A stretch of 64,000 nt of DNA from Actinomyces sp. B33 (GTDB lineage Bacteria > Actinomycetota > Actinomycetes > Actinomycetales > Actinomycetaceae), in assembly GCF_028437565.1 (NCBI RefSeq), contig NZ_JAMRYR010000004.1, positions 330,237 to 394,236 of the forward strand, read 5' to 3'. The first letter of the stretch is position 1. Every line of letters starts with the position of its first letter. Under the pieces are notes generated by a model. It searched no databases. It saw only the letters and a program-made list of their open reading frames with translations, and was not told where the DNA came from. Shown piece by piece: positions 46,366 to 54,398 of the stretch. A program made the translations under genes and the position numbers.

Positions 46366-47721
46366 ATGATGAACTCATCCTCGACACCATCCATACCCGA
46401 CGCCCCGGCACCATCCGGCGACGACGAATGCCATCGGCAGACCCTGCGCCGGGCCGCGTCGGCGAGCTTCATCGGGAACTTCATCGAGTGGTTCGACTAC
46501 GCCTCCTACGGATACCTCGCCACCGTCATCGGCATCGTCTTCTTCCCCGAATCGGACGCCTCGGTCAGGCTGATGTCGACCTTCGCGGTCTTCGCCATGT
46601 CCTTCGTCCTGCGACCGGTCGGCGCCGTGATCTGGGGGATGTGGGGCGACCGGTGGGGGAGGCGCTGGGCCCTGTCGTGGTCGATCCTCATCATGTCCGG
46701 ATCGACCTTCCTCGTCGGGCTCCTGCCGGGCTACTCGTCGATCGGCATCGCCGCCCCCCTGGCCCTGCTCGTCCTGCGGATCATCCAAGGCTTCTCCGCT
46801 TCGGGTGAATACGCGGGGGCCGCGACCTTCCTCGCCGAGTACGCGCCGACCGAGCGCAGGGGCGTGTACACCTCGCTCGTCCCGGCCTCGACCGCCGCGG
46901 GTCTGCTCGGCGGCTCCCTCATGGTCACCGGGCTCCACTTCTTCCTCGACGCGGCCCAGATGCAGGCGTGGGGATGGAGGATCCCCTTCCTCCTCGCCCT
47001 GCCGCTGGGATTCATCGGGCGCTACATCCGTGTCCATCTCGAGGACTCCCCGGTCTTCCAGGAGCTCGTCGAGTCCTCGTCGCGCGCGAGCACGCGCCAC
47101 TCCTCCCCGCTGCGCGACCTCCTGCGCCATCACTGGCGGGCGGTCCTCATCTCCTTCGGGGTCTCCTCGCTCAACGCGGTCGCCTTCTACCTCCTGTTGA
47201 GCTACATGCCGACCTATGTGCACGAGGAGCTCGGGCTGGGGGAGACGATCTCGACGGGCCTGTCCTCGGCGACGCTCGTCATCTACATCCTCGCCATCAG
47301 CCTGATGGGGAGGTTCTCCGACCGGTTCGGGCGCCGGCGCATGCTGGTCCTCGCCTCCGTCGGATTCATCGTCGCGTCGGTGCCGATCTTCTGGCTCATG
47401 GGATTCGGCTCGATCGGCGTGATCCTCGGCTGCGAGATCGCCTTCGCCCTCATGCTGACGATGAACGACGGGACGCTGGCCACGTTCCTCGCCGAGTCCT
47501 TCCCGACCCAGGTCCGGTACTCCGGGTTCGCCCTGTCCTTCAACGCGGCGAACGCCCTGCTGGGAGGGACGGCCCCGTTCATCGCGACGACGCTCATCGC
47601 CTGGACCGGGTCCCGCCTGGCCCCGGCCGTCTACCTCGCCGTCATCGCCGCCGCAGCACTGGGCGCGATGCTGTGCGCCCACGAGAACACGGGGCGCGAC
47701 CTCGTCGATATCGAGGGCTGA
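46366..47721 (+). CDS. MFS transporter, metabolite:H+ symporter (MHS) family
   Basis: 451 residues with 12 predicted helices. The MHS hallmark is at the N-terminus (FIGNFIEWFDYASYGYLATVIGIVFFP), the MFS loop 2-3 motif is GMWGDRWGRRWAL, and FSASGEYAGAATFLAEYAPTERRG and SDRFGRRRML follow. Relatives carry citrate, alpha-ketoglutarate, shikimate or proline/betaine. Substrate unknown; the arginine-island setting hints at an amino acid or guanidino compound. ATG 46366 and ATG 46369 are adjacent alternatives. The start is 10 bases after the DMT gene. Confidence 0.88.
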   Translation: MMNSSSTPSIPDAPAPSGDDECHRQTLRRAASASFIGNFIEWFDYASYGYLATVIGIVFFPESDASVRLMSTFAVFAMSFVLRPVGAVIWGMWGDRWGRRWALSWSILIMSGSTFLVGLLPGYSSIGIAAPLALLVLRIIQGFSASGEYAGAATFLAEYAPTERRGVYTSLVPASTAAGLLGGSLMVTGLHFFLDAAQMQAWGWRIPFLLALPLGFIGRYIRVHLEDSPVFQELVESSSRASTRHSSPLRDLLRHHWRAVLISFGVSSLNAVAFYLLLSYMPTYVHEELGLGETISTGLSSATLVIYILAISLMGRFSDRFGRRRMLVLASVGFIVASVPIFWLMGFGSIGVILGCEIAFALMLTMNDGTLATFLAESFPTQVRYSGFALSFNAANALLGGTAPFIATTLIAWTGSRLAPAVYLAVIAAAALGAMLCAHENTGRDLVDIEG

Positions 47722-47736
47722 GACGAGGCCGCGAGG

Positions 47737-47774
47737 ACGTCGGCGGCGCCGTGGCGCTGCGGGGCCGCCGACGT
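47737..47774 (+). terminator. Terminator after the MHS transporter gene
   Basis: ACGTCGGCGGC / GCCGCCGACGT, perfect 11-bp stem with a 16-base loop. Confidence 0.65.
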
Positions 47775-47815
47775 TCATCACATCGCGCCGCCGTGCGACG
47801 GTTGCCCTGGATTCG

Positions 47816-47821
47816 TAGAAT
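47816..47821 (+). promoter_or_regulatory. -10 box of the TetR-family gene
   Basis: TAGAAT, 35 bases before ATG 47857; TTGCCC at 47802-47807 is a possible but closely spaced -35. Confidence 0.45.
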
Positions 47822-47856
47822 TCAGGAGCGCGAGCAGACGATCCCGAGGAGATGTG

Positions 47857-48456
47857 ATGACGACCGAGACAGCGGATTCCATCGCCTCAACCCGGCGGGG
47901 GGAGGAGCGCCGCCGACAGATCGTCGAGGCCGCCGCGGCCATCGTCTCCGAAGAGGGGCCGGGCGCCGTCACCCATCGCTCAGTGGCCGCGCGCGCGGGA
48001 TGCTCCCTGTCGGCGACGACCTACTACTTCTCAGGACTCGAAGACCTCCTGGGACGGGCCGGCGAGCTCAACATCTCCCGGTGGGCCTCCCGGGCCGAGC
48101 GGGTCGCCGAGACGGTCGAGACCCTGAGCGGACCGATCTCGACCGACGCCGCGATCGGCCATCTCCTGAATGCGACCCTCCCCAGGGACGTCTCCCTGTC
48201 GGGCCACTATGCGGGACTCATCCACGCCGGATCCTCCGTCCCGATCTCACGGGCCTATCGGACGGGCCGCTCCCGATTGAACTCGGCCGTCGGCCGCGTC
48301 CTCGCCCATCTCGGCATCGGGGTCCCCCCCGAACTGGTGATCTCCATCGTCGACGGGGCCGCCGTCTCGGCCCTCTCCGAGGGGCGGGACGTGCGCGAGA
48401 CAGCCAGCGCCCTGCTCCACCAACTCGCCGAGAAACTGGCCGGGACGAGACGATAG
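47857..48456 (+). CDS. TetR-family transcriptional regulator
   Basis: 199 residues. The N-terminal TetR helix-turn-helix lies at about residues 20-62 ([41 protein letters not shown]). The variable helical ligand domain follows and is not assignable. ATG 47857 is five bases after GAGGAG; GTG 47854 is too close. It is the only regulator gene in the arginine island, lying between the transporter and the second carbamoyltransferase. It may control the transporter genes or the arc promoter, or both; target unknown. Confidence 0.88.
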   Translation: MTTETADSIASTRRGEERRRQIVEAAAAIVSEEGPGAVTHRSVAARAGCSLSATTYYFSGLEDLLGRAGELNISRWASRAERVAETVETLSGPISTDAAIGHLLNATLPRDVSLSGHYAGLIHAGSSVPISRAYRTGRSRLNSAVGRVLAHLGIGVPPELVISIVDGAAVSALSEGRDVRETASALLHQLAEKLAGTRR

Positions 48457-48547
48457 GGCCCGACGGCTCCGGAGCGTCCGGCCCCCGCGGGAGGACACCC
48501 AGGGGCGGAAGGGCGATGACGGACATCCACAACGAACGGAGGACCTC

Positions 48548-49549
48548 ATGACCCACCCCCTCGCCGGGAGGCACTTCCTCAAGGAAATCGACTTCACTGC
48601 CGATGAATGGCGATCCCTCCTCGACCTTTCCGCCGAGCTCAAGGCGGCGAAGCGTGAGGGGAGGGAGGCGCAGTATTTGCGGGGTCGGAATATTGCGTTG
48701 TTGTTTGAGAAGACGTCGACTCGTACGCGGTGTTCGTTTGAGGTGGCGGCGTATGACCAGGGTGCTCGGGTGACGTATTTGGATCCGTCGGGGTCGCAGA
48801 TGGGTCATAAGGAGTCGGTTGCTGATACGGCTCGTGTGTTGGGTCGGATGTTTGATGGTATTGAGTTCCGTGGTGCCAAGCAGGAGCATGTTGAGGTTTT
48901 GGCGCAGTTGTCGGGTGTTCCGGTGTGGAATGGGTTGACTGATGATTGGCATCCGACTCAGATGCTTGCTGATCAGTTGACGATGATCGAGCACGGTGGT
49001 GGTCGTGATTTGTCTGAGTTGTCGATCGCGTATGTGGGTGATGCGCGTAATAACGTGGGTAATTCGATTCTTGTGTCGTGCGCGATGATGGGCATGGATG
49101 TGCGGATGGTGGCGCCTGCGGCTCTTCAGAATGATGAGGCTGTGGTGGCTAAGGCGCGTGAGTTGGCTCAGGCGTCTGGTGGCAGTGTTCTGATGACGGA
49201 TTGTGTTGATGAGGGTGTTGCTGGGGTTGATTTTGTGTACACCGATATTTGGGTGTCGATGGGTGAGCCCAAGGAGGTGTGGGATGAGCGGATTGGGTTG
49301 TTGCGTGGGTATCAGGTGAATGCGGGGTTGATGGCGAAGGCTGGTGCTGGTGCGAAGTTCTTGCATTGTTTGCCGTCGTTCCATGATCGCAAGACGAGTG
49401 TGGGTGAGGAGATTTTCCAGCGGACGGGTTTGGATGGGCTGGAGATCACCGATGAGGTGTTCGAGTCTGAGGCGTCGATCGTGTTCGATCAGGCCGAGAA
49501 CCGGATGCACACGATCAAGGCCGTCATGGTCGCCACACTAGGAGACTGA
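48548..49549 (+). CDS. argF: Ornithine carbamoyltransferase, second (probably biosynthetic) copy
   Basis: 333 residues. In biosynthesis it condenses carbamoyl phosphate with ornithine to citrulline. Codons 1-31 are in native C-ending style and differ from arcB at seven amino acids (positions 2, 4, 6, 18, 19, 22, 30). From codon 32 (48641) to the stop it is identical to arcB except Ile300 for Val. The switch in codon style coincides with the start of identity, so this copy looks like the recipient of a conversion tract from arcB. The anabolic role is inferred from argB, 13 bases downstream. ATG 48548 follows GGAGG. Active-site motifs as in arcB. Confidence 0.93.
   Translation: MTHPLAGRHFLKEIDFTADEWRSLLDLSAELKAAKREGREAQYLRGRNIALLFEKTSTRTRCSFEVAAYDQGARVTYLDPSGSQMGHKESVADTARVLGRMFDGIEFRGAKQEHVEVLAQLSGVPVWNGLTDDWHPTQMLADQLTMIEHGGGRDLSELSIAYVGDARNNVGNSILVSCAMMGMDVRMVAPAALQNDEAVVAKARELAQASGGSVLMTDCVDEGVAGVDFVYTDIWVSMGEPKEVWDERIGLLRGYQVNAGLMAKAGAGAKFLHCLPSFHDRKTSVGEEIFQRTGLDGLEITDEVFESEASIVFDQAENRMHTIKAVMVATLGD
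48641..49549 (+). repeat. 909-bp direct repeat, copy 2 (3' part of argF)
   Basis: Same orientation as 42083-42991, 6558 bp apart. Recombination between the copies would delete arcC, the amidinotransferase gene, both transporters and the TetR gene, leaving a hybrid carbamoyltransferase. Confidence 0.97.
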
Positions 49550-49562
49550 CCGGGAGGCCCGA

Positions 49563-50501
49563 ATGTCCGATCACACCAGCGCCCTGAGCGCCGCCGAGCG
49601 CGCCCACGTCCTCGGCCAGGCCCTGACCTGGATGCGCGAGTTCCGCGGCGAGATCATCGTCATCAAATACGGCGGTCACGCGATGACAGACCCCCAGGCC
49701 CAACGGGCCTTCGCCACCGACATCCAGTTCCTCTACCATGCCGGGCTGTTCCCGGTCATCGTCCACGGCGGAGGGCCCCAAGTCACCGCGATGCTCTCCC
49801 GCCTGGGGATCGACACCCCCTTCGTCGACGGGGTGCGGGTGACGACCCCCGAGGCGATGGACGTCGTCCGCATGGTCCTCACCGGGTCCGTCCAACGCCG
49901 CCTGATCTCCCTGCTCAACGAGTCGGACTCCCTGGCCGTCGGCATCTCCGGCGAGGACGGGGCGCTCCTGCGGGCCAGGCGCCGCACCGGGCGGGCCGCG
50001 GACGGCAGGCTCGTCGACTTCGGCCTCGTCGGCGACGTCGAAGCCGTCGACCCCGACCCCATCGTCGAGCTCCTCGCCGCCGGACGGATCCCCGTCATCT
50101 CGTCGATCGCCCTCGACGCCGACGACCCCAGCTCCGTCCTCAACATCAACGCCGACGCCGCGGCCTCGGCCATCGCCGTGGCCCTGGGGGCGGCCAAGCT
50201 CCTCATGCTCACCGACGTCGAGGGCGTCTACGCCGACTACCCCGACCCCGACTCCCTGGTCAGGAGCGCCACGGCCTCCCAGATTCGTGCCCTCGCCCCG
50301 GCGATCTCCACCGGCATGATCCCCAAGATCGAGGCGTGCCTGGAGGCCATCGACGCCGGCGTCGAAGCCGTTCACATCGTCGACGGTCGCCAATCCCACT
50401 CCGTCCTCGTCGAGGTCATGACGGACGACGGGACCGGCACGATGATCGTCCCCGACCCCCCGGACGCCCGCGCCTCCACGACCCCGGATCGGAAGGACTG
50501 A
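49563..50501 (+). CDS. argB: Acetylglutamate kinase
   Basis: Phosphorylates N-acetyl-L-glutamate, second step of ornithine/arginine synthesis. 312 residues of the amino-acid-kinase fold: IVIKYGGHAM (Lys and glycine loop), VHGGGPQV, the acetylglutamate region GVRVTTPEAMDVVRMVL, LNINADAAASAIAVALGA, TDVEGVY and GMIPKIEA. ATG 49563 follows GGGAGG. It is paired only with argF here; argC, argJ, argD, argR, argG and argH are absent from the window. Confidence 0.96.
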   Translation: MSDHTSALSAAERAHVLGQALTWMREFRGEIIVIKYGGHAMTDPQAQRAFATDIQFLYHAGLFPVIVHGGGPQVTAMLSRLGIDTPFVDGVRVTTPEAMDVVRMVLTGSVQRRLISLLNESDSLAVGISGEDGALLRARRRTGRAADGRLVDFGLVGDVEAVDPDPIVELLAAGRIPVISSIALDADDPSSVLNINADAAASAIAVALGAAKLLMLTDVEGVYADYPDPDSLVRSATASQIRALAPAISTGMIPKIEACLEAIDAGVEAVHIVDGRQSHSVLVEVMTDDGTGTMIVPDPPDARASTTPDRKD

Positions 50502-50506
50502 ACCCC

Positions 50507-51337
50507 ATGCCCCTGCGCGTCACCTCGATCAACCTCAACGGCATCCGCGCCGCCGCCAAACGCGGCTTCGAGGACTGGCTCGCCGCCGAGGCGCCGACGG
50601 CCCTACTCATGCAGGAGGTCCGCGCCGACGAGGACATCACCCGCACGATCCTCGGCGACGAATGGGACGCGGCCCTCGTCCCCTGCCGCATCAAGGGGCG
50701 CGCCGGCGTCGGCATCGCCGTCCACCGCGATCGCGGCCAGATCATCGGCGAGCCTCGATCGATCCTCGACGACGCGGAGTCCGACGTCGACTCGGGCCGA
50801 TGGGTCGAGGCGCAGGTCCTCGCCGACGGCGCCGACTCGCCGGTGCGCCTGGTCTCCGCCTACTTCCATTCGGGGGAGAAGGACACCCCCAAGCAGGAGG
50901 CGAAGATGGCGCATCTGCCGCGCATCTCCGAGCGCCTCGCCCGCCTGCTCGACGAGGCCCGCGGCGCCGACGGCCCCCAGACCGTCGTGTGCGGGGACTT
51001 CAACATCGTCCGGTCCCGCGCCGACATCAAGAACTGGACGCCCAACCACAACAAGCGCGCGGGCGTCCTCGACGAGGAGATCGCCTTCCTCGACGCATGG
51101 GCGACCGCCGGGTGGCGCGACGTCGTCCGCGAGCTGGCCGGCGACGTCCAGGGCCCCTACTCGTGGTGGTCCTGGCGCGGCAAGGCCTTCGACAACGACG
51201 CCGGCTGGCGCATCGACTACCACTGGGCGACGCCCGGACTGGCCGATCGCGCCAGGTCCTTCGCCATCGGCAGGGCCGCGTCCTACGACGATCGCTTCTC
51301 CGACCACGCGCCCGTGCGCGTCGACTACGACGCCTGA
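50507..51337 (+). CDS. xthA: Exodeoxyribonuclease III family (AP endonuclease)
   Basis: Cleaves at abasic sites and removes 3' blocks in base-excision repair. 276 residues of the endonuclease/exonuclease/phosphatase fold: TSINLNGIRAA, catalytic Glu in LMQEVRAD, Tyr/His region VSAYFHSGEKD, GDFNIVRSRADIKNW, RIDYHWAT and the terminal SDHAPVRVDY. ATG 50507 is set by GGAAGG; upstream open frame overlaps argB and is not coding. Its last 13 bases overlap the convergent YihY-type gene. Confidence 0.95.
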   Translation: MPLRVTSINLNGIRAAAKRGFEDWLAAEAPTALLMQEVRADEDITRTILGDEWDAALVPCRIKGRAGVGIAVHRDRGQIIGEPRSILDDAESDVDSGRWVEAQVLADGADSPVRLVSAYFHSGEKDTPKQEAKMAHLPRISERLARLLDEARGADGPQTVVCGDFNIVRSRADIKNWTPNHNKRAGVLDEEIAFLDAWATAGWRDVVRELAGDVQGPYSWWSWRGKAFDNDAGWRIDYHWATPGLADRARSFAIGRAASYDDRFSDHAPVRVDYDA

Positions 51338-52410
51338 TCGGGGTCGATGATCGCCCGAACCCGCGCGTGGAGGGGGTCCGGCAGGAGGATCCCCGAGTAC
51401 TCGTCGTAGGGCCAGTCGAGGGTGCGGGGCTCGGAGACCGTGACGTAGTTCGGGGTCTCGTCGAAGTGGAGCTCGTCGTTGGAGTCGGGGATCCTCGCCC
51501 GCGGGGGATTCGCGATCCACGCGCACGTCGTGAGGATCACCCGCACCTGGAGGTTGATCCACAGGGCGACGGTGACGACCGCCGCCGCGGCGGCGAGGAT
51601 CGGGCCCTTCGCGGCGCCGACGGCGCTCGTGCCGAGGAAACGCAGGACCACCGAGGCGACGCCGACGATGACCAGCCCCCAGGCGAGGTCGCGGCCCGGG
51701 GGGCGGACCCCGGCGACGACGCGGATGAGGAACCAGACGACGAGGGCGAAGGACAGGGCGGATACCACTTCGGTGAGGACCCGCAGGGCGACGGCGGCCA
51801 TCGCCGACCCCTCCTGGCCGACGGCCGCGAGCAGGCGATGCCCGGCGAAGTCCACGCCGATGCCGACGCCGGCGCCGAGGACCAGGCCGACGCCGACGGC
51901 GAGTGCCCCCAGCGCGTGGAAGGCGACCTGGAGGGGGAACGGGCGGGGAGTGGCGACCAGGGCGAACATCGCTCGGATCGCCGTGGCGAAGTGCCCGACG
52001 ACCGTGATCGACGACCACGCCATGACGAGCAGGGCGACGATTCCGGTGATCGAGAAGACGCCCGTCATCTGCAGGTCCTCGGGGGCGACGAGCCCGGGCG
52101 AGCCCTCGCCCGCGATGACCCCGGGCAGGGCCGAGTCGATGGCGTCGAAGAAGGCGGTCCTCAGCTCCTGGTTCTGGCCGAGGATCGCGAGGAACACGGT
52201 GACCGCCAGGGTGAGGGCGGCCGTGAGGGCCAGGAGGCTCGTCAGCGCTAGGCCGCCGGTCAACAGGACCCCTCGGGCGCCGGCGTAACGGGCGAGGGCG
52301 CGGGCCGGGCGGCTCCGGTTCCACCGCTCGACGAGGCCGGCGGGGCCGGACGGGAGGCGGGGGTCCCCGTGCGGGGGGAGGGTTCCGGCGGGGGAGTCGG
52401 TCGGGCTCAT
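51325..52410 (-). CDS. YihY/BrkB-family inner membrane protein
   Basis: 361 residues with six predicted membrane helices, in the arrangement of the YihY/virulence-factor BrkB family (a hydrophobic N-terminal helix RGVLLTGGLALTSLLALTAALTLAV, central GVFSITGIVALLVMAWSSI, RFLGTSAVGAAKGPILAAAAAVV). The end is a hydrophilic tail with DPDQAS. Function in this family is unsettled (not an RNase BN). The ATG has no ribosome site, but a TACGTT -10 lies 6 bases upstream, implying a leaderless mRNA. Converges on xthA with a 13-base overlap. Confidence 0.83.
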   Translation of the reverse strand: MSPTDSPAGTLPPHGDPRLPSGPAGLVERWNRSRPARALARYAGARGVLLTGGLALTSLLALTAALTLAVTVFLAILGQNQELRTAFFDAIDSALPGVIAGEGSPGLVAPEDLQMTGVFSITGIVALLVMAWSSITVVGHFATAIRAMFALVATPRPFPLQVAFHALGALAVGVGLVLGAGVGIGVDFAGHRLLAAVGQEGSAMAAVALRVLTEVVSALSFALVVWFLIRVVAGVRPPGRDLAWGLVIVGVASVVLRFLGTSAVGAAKGPILAAAAAVVTVALWINLQVRVILTTCAWIANPPRARIPDSNDELHFDETPNYVTVSEPRTLDWPYDEYSGILLPDPLHARVRAIIDPDQAS

Positions 52411-52416
52411 GCGACC

Positions 52417-52422
52417 AACGTA
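52417..52422 (-). promoter_or_regulatory. -10 box of a leaderless promoter (YihY-type gene)
   Basis: The minus strand reads TACGTT, 6 bases before the ATG. Confidence 0.45.
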
Positions 52423-52474
52423 TCGGTGCCGGTCCGCCGACGCGCGGGGAACGGGAGGCCGCCCCGCGGGGCCG

Positions 52475-53017
52475 CTAGCCGGCGTCGAAGTCGAAGAGCG
52501 CCATCGACGAGTACATGCCGTTCTCGTCGACGCGGTCGAGCCGGAACCCGGGGACCACCCACGAGGCCTCGAAATCGGCGGCCACGTCGACGGCCAGGTC
52601 GATCGCCGGGTCGTCGACGTCCTGGGCGATCGTCACGTGCGGGTGGTAGGGGAAGCGCAGGTCGGCGTCGAGGGGGCCCGAGCGCACGTCGTCGGCGAGG
52701 GCGGCGCACTCCGCGGCCCCCTCGGCCAGGCGCAGGAACGCCACCTGGGAGACGGGCCGGAACGTGCCGGACCCGCGGAGGCGGATCCGGAAGGGCCGGT
52801 GCCCCTGGGCGATGGAGGACAGGTGGGCGATGACGTCGGCGCGGGCCGATGCCGGCACGGGGGTGGGGGGCATGATCGTGATGTGCGCCGGTACCCGCGA
52901 GCCCTGCATGTCGCCCAGGCTCAGGCGCAGGTCGGTCAGGTGGGTGACCCACGGTTCGGGGATCGCGACGACGACGCCGAGCCAGTCGTGCCCGGGTTTG
53001 CGCTGGGGGAGGAACAT
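52475..53017 (-). CDS. 2'-5' RNA ligase/cyclic phosphodiesterase-like protein
   Basis: 180 residues of the 2H phosphoesterase superfamily. The two catalytic HxT motifs are clear: His45-Ile-Thr47 in PAHITIMPP and His127-Val-Thr129 in YHPHVTIAQD. Bacterial members (ThpR/LigT) hydrolyse 2',3'-cyclic phosphates; the physiological substrate is usually unknown. ATG 53017 is preferred over GTG 53020 because the AGAGG site is then five bases away. It lies upstream of the YihY-type gene on the same strand. Confidence 0.85.
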   Translation of the reverse strand: MFLPQRKPGHDWLGVVVAIPEPWVTHLTDLRLSLGDMQGSRVPAHITIMPPTPVPASARADVIAHLSSIAQGHRPFRIRLRGSGTFRPVSQVAFLRLAEGAAECAALADDVRSGPLDADLRFPYHPHVTIAQDVDDPAIDLAVDVAADFEASWVVPGFRLDRVDENGMYSSMALFDFDAG

Positions 53018-53084
53018 CACGGCCTCTGGTGGGGGACGGGGGACTCCTCATCCTACGGCGGTGCGCCCCGGGAGGGGACTTCGC

Positions 53085-53090
53085 TAGACT
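53085..53090 (+). promoter_or_regulatory. -10 box of galK
   Basis: TAGACT within GCTAGACTGG, 32 bases before the galK start. Confidence 0.6.
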
Positions 53091-53122
53091 GGTCCGGACC
53101 CGTTCGCAAGGAGGCGCCCGCA

Positions 53123-54367
53123 GTGAACCCGATCATCCAGGCACGTGCCGCCACCGGCGACGAGGGGGCCAGCGAGGCCTCCCGGCTCTTCGAGACGGCC
53201 TTCTCGCACTCCCCTGAGGGCGTATGGTCGGCCCCCGGGCGCGTCAACGTCATCGGCGAGCACGTCGACTACAACGGGGGGCCCTGCCTGCCGATCGCCC
53301 TGCCCCACCGGGCGTTCCTCGCCGTCAAGGCGCGCGACGACCGGCGCATCCGACTGGTCTCCCCGCAAACCGCCGAACGCGTCGACGAGATCGACCTCGA
53401 CGCGATGGGCCCCAAGGGCACCGCGGGGGAGGTCCCCCACTGGGCCGCCTACATCGCCGGCGTCGCCTGGGCCCTCGAACGCGACGGACGCGGGCCGCTG
53501 CGCGGATTCGACGCGGCCCTGTGGTCGTGCGTCCCGCGCGGAGGAGGGCTCTCCTCGTCGGCCGCCCTCGAATGCTCGACCGCCGTCGCCCTCGACGAGC
53601 TCAACGGGCTGGGACTGGCCGGCACCGCCGAGGATCCCGACGACGAGGGCCGGCGCATCCTCGTGGAGGCGGCGCGCCGGGCCGAGAACGAGATCGCCGG
53701 GGCCAACACCGGGGGGCTCGACCAGACGGCCTCCCTGCGCTGCCGCGCCGGGCACGCCCTGGCCCTCGACTGCCGGGACATGTCGACGCGCCAGATCCCC
53801 TTCGACATGGGGGCGGTCGGCCTCGAACTCCTCGTCGTCGACACGCGGGCCTCCCACTCCCTGGCCGACGGCCAGTACGGGAGGCGGCGCGCCGACTGCG
53901 AGGAGGCCGCTCGAATCCTGGGCGTGCGCGAACTCGTCGAGGTCGACGACCTCGACGCGGCCATGACGGCCCTCGACGACCCGCGGCTCAGGAGCCGCGT
54001 CCGCCACGTCGTCTCCGAGATCGCCCGGACCCGGGCGTTCATCGACCTCATGGGCGCCGGCCCCCTGGAGGGCTCCCGACTCGACGCCGCCGCCCTCCTC
54101 CTCGACGACTCCCACGACTCGTTGCGCGACGACTACGAGGTGTCCTGCCGGGAACTCGACGTGGTCGTCGGCGCCGCCCGCGCCGCAGGCGCTCACGGAG
54201 CCCGCATGACCGGCGGCGGCTTCGGGGGGTCGGCGATCGCCCTCGTCGACTCCGACCGGCTCGAGGCCACCGCCCGGGCGATCCGCGACGCCTTCGCCTC
54301 CGAGGGCCTCGACGAGCCCCGCTTCCTCTCCGCCGTAGCCTCCGGGCCCGCCGGCCGCACCCGGTAG
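53123..54367 (+). CDS. galK: Galactokinase
   Basis: Phosphorylates galactose to galactose-1-phosphate (Leloir pathway), following LacZ. 414 residues with all GHMP-kinase motifs: galactokinase signature GRVNVIGEHVDYNGG (Arg40, Glu46, Asp49), ATP loop PRGGGLSSSAAL, catalytic-base region NTGGLDQTAS and the C-terminal GARMTGGGFGGSAIAL. GTG 53123 is preceded by AAGGAGG. galT and galE are not in this window. Followed 31 bases later by the SGNH hydrolase gene. Confidence 0.96.
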   Translation: MNPIIQARAATGDEGASEASRLFETAFSHSPEGVWSAPGRVNVIGEHVDYNGGPCLPIALPHRAFLAVKARDDRRIRLVSPQTAERVDEIDLDAMGPKGTAGEVPHWAAYIAGVAWALERDGRGPLRGFDAALWSCVPRGGGLSSSAALECSTAVALDELNGLGLAGTAEDPDDEGRRILVEAARRAENEIAGANTGGLDQTASLRCRAGHALALDCRDMSTRQIPFDMGAVGLELLVVDTRASHSLADGQYGRRRADCEEAARILGVRELVEVDDLDAAMTALDDPRLRSRVRHVVSEIARTRAFIDLMGAGPLEGSRLDAAALLLDDSHDSLRDDYEVSCRELDVVVGAARAAGAHGARMTGGGFGGSAIALVDSDRLEATARAIRDAFASEGLDEPRFLSAVASGPAGRTR

Positions 54368-54398
54368 GCGGATCCGCACCGAACCCGCAGGAGGACGC

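Noticed and set aside
41687..49510. Two long similar minus-strand frames antisense to the carbamoyltransferase genes (41687-42952 and 48218-49510)
   Set aside because: They look like a repeated His/Arg/Thr/Leu-rich protein family but only mirror the T/G-ending codons of the duplicated gene; no start signals and no plausible protein features.
42083..49549. Mobile element as carrier of the carbamoyltransferase repeat
   Set aside because: No transposase, terminal inverted repeats or target-site duplications at either copy; the repeat boundaries fall inside the gene and at its stop codon, which fits gene conversion better.
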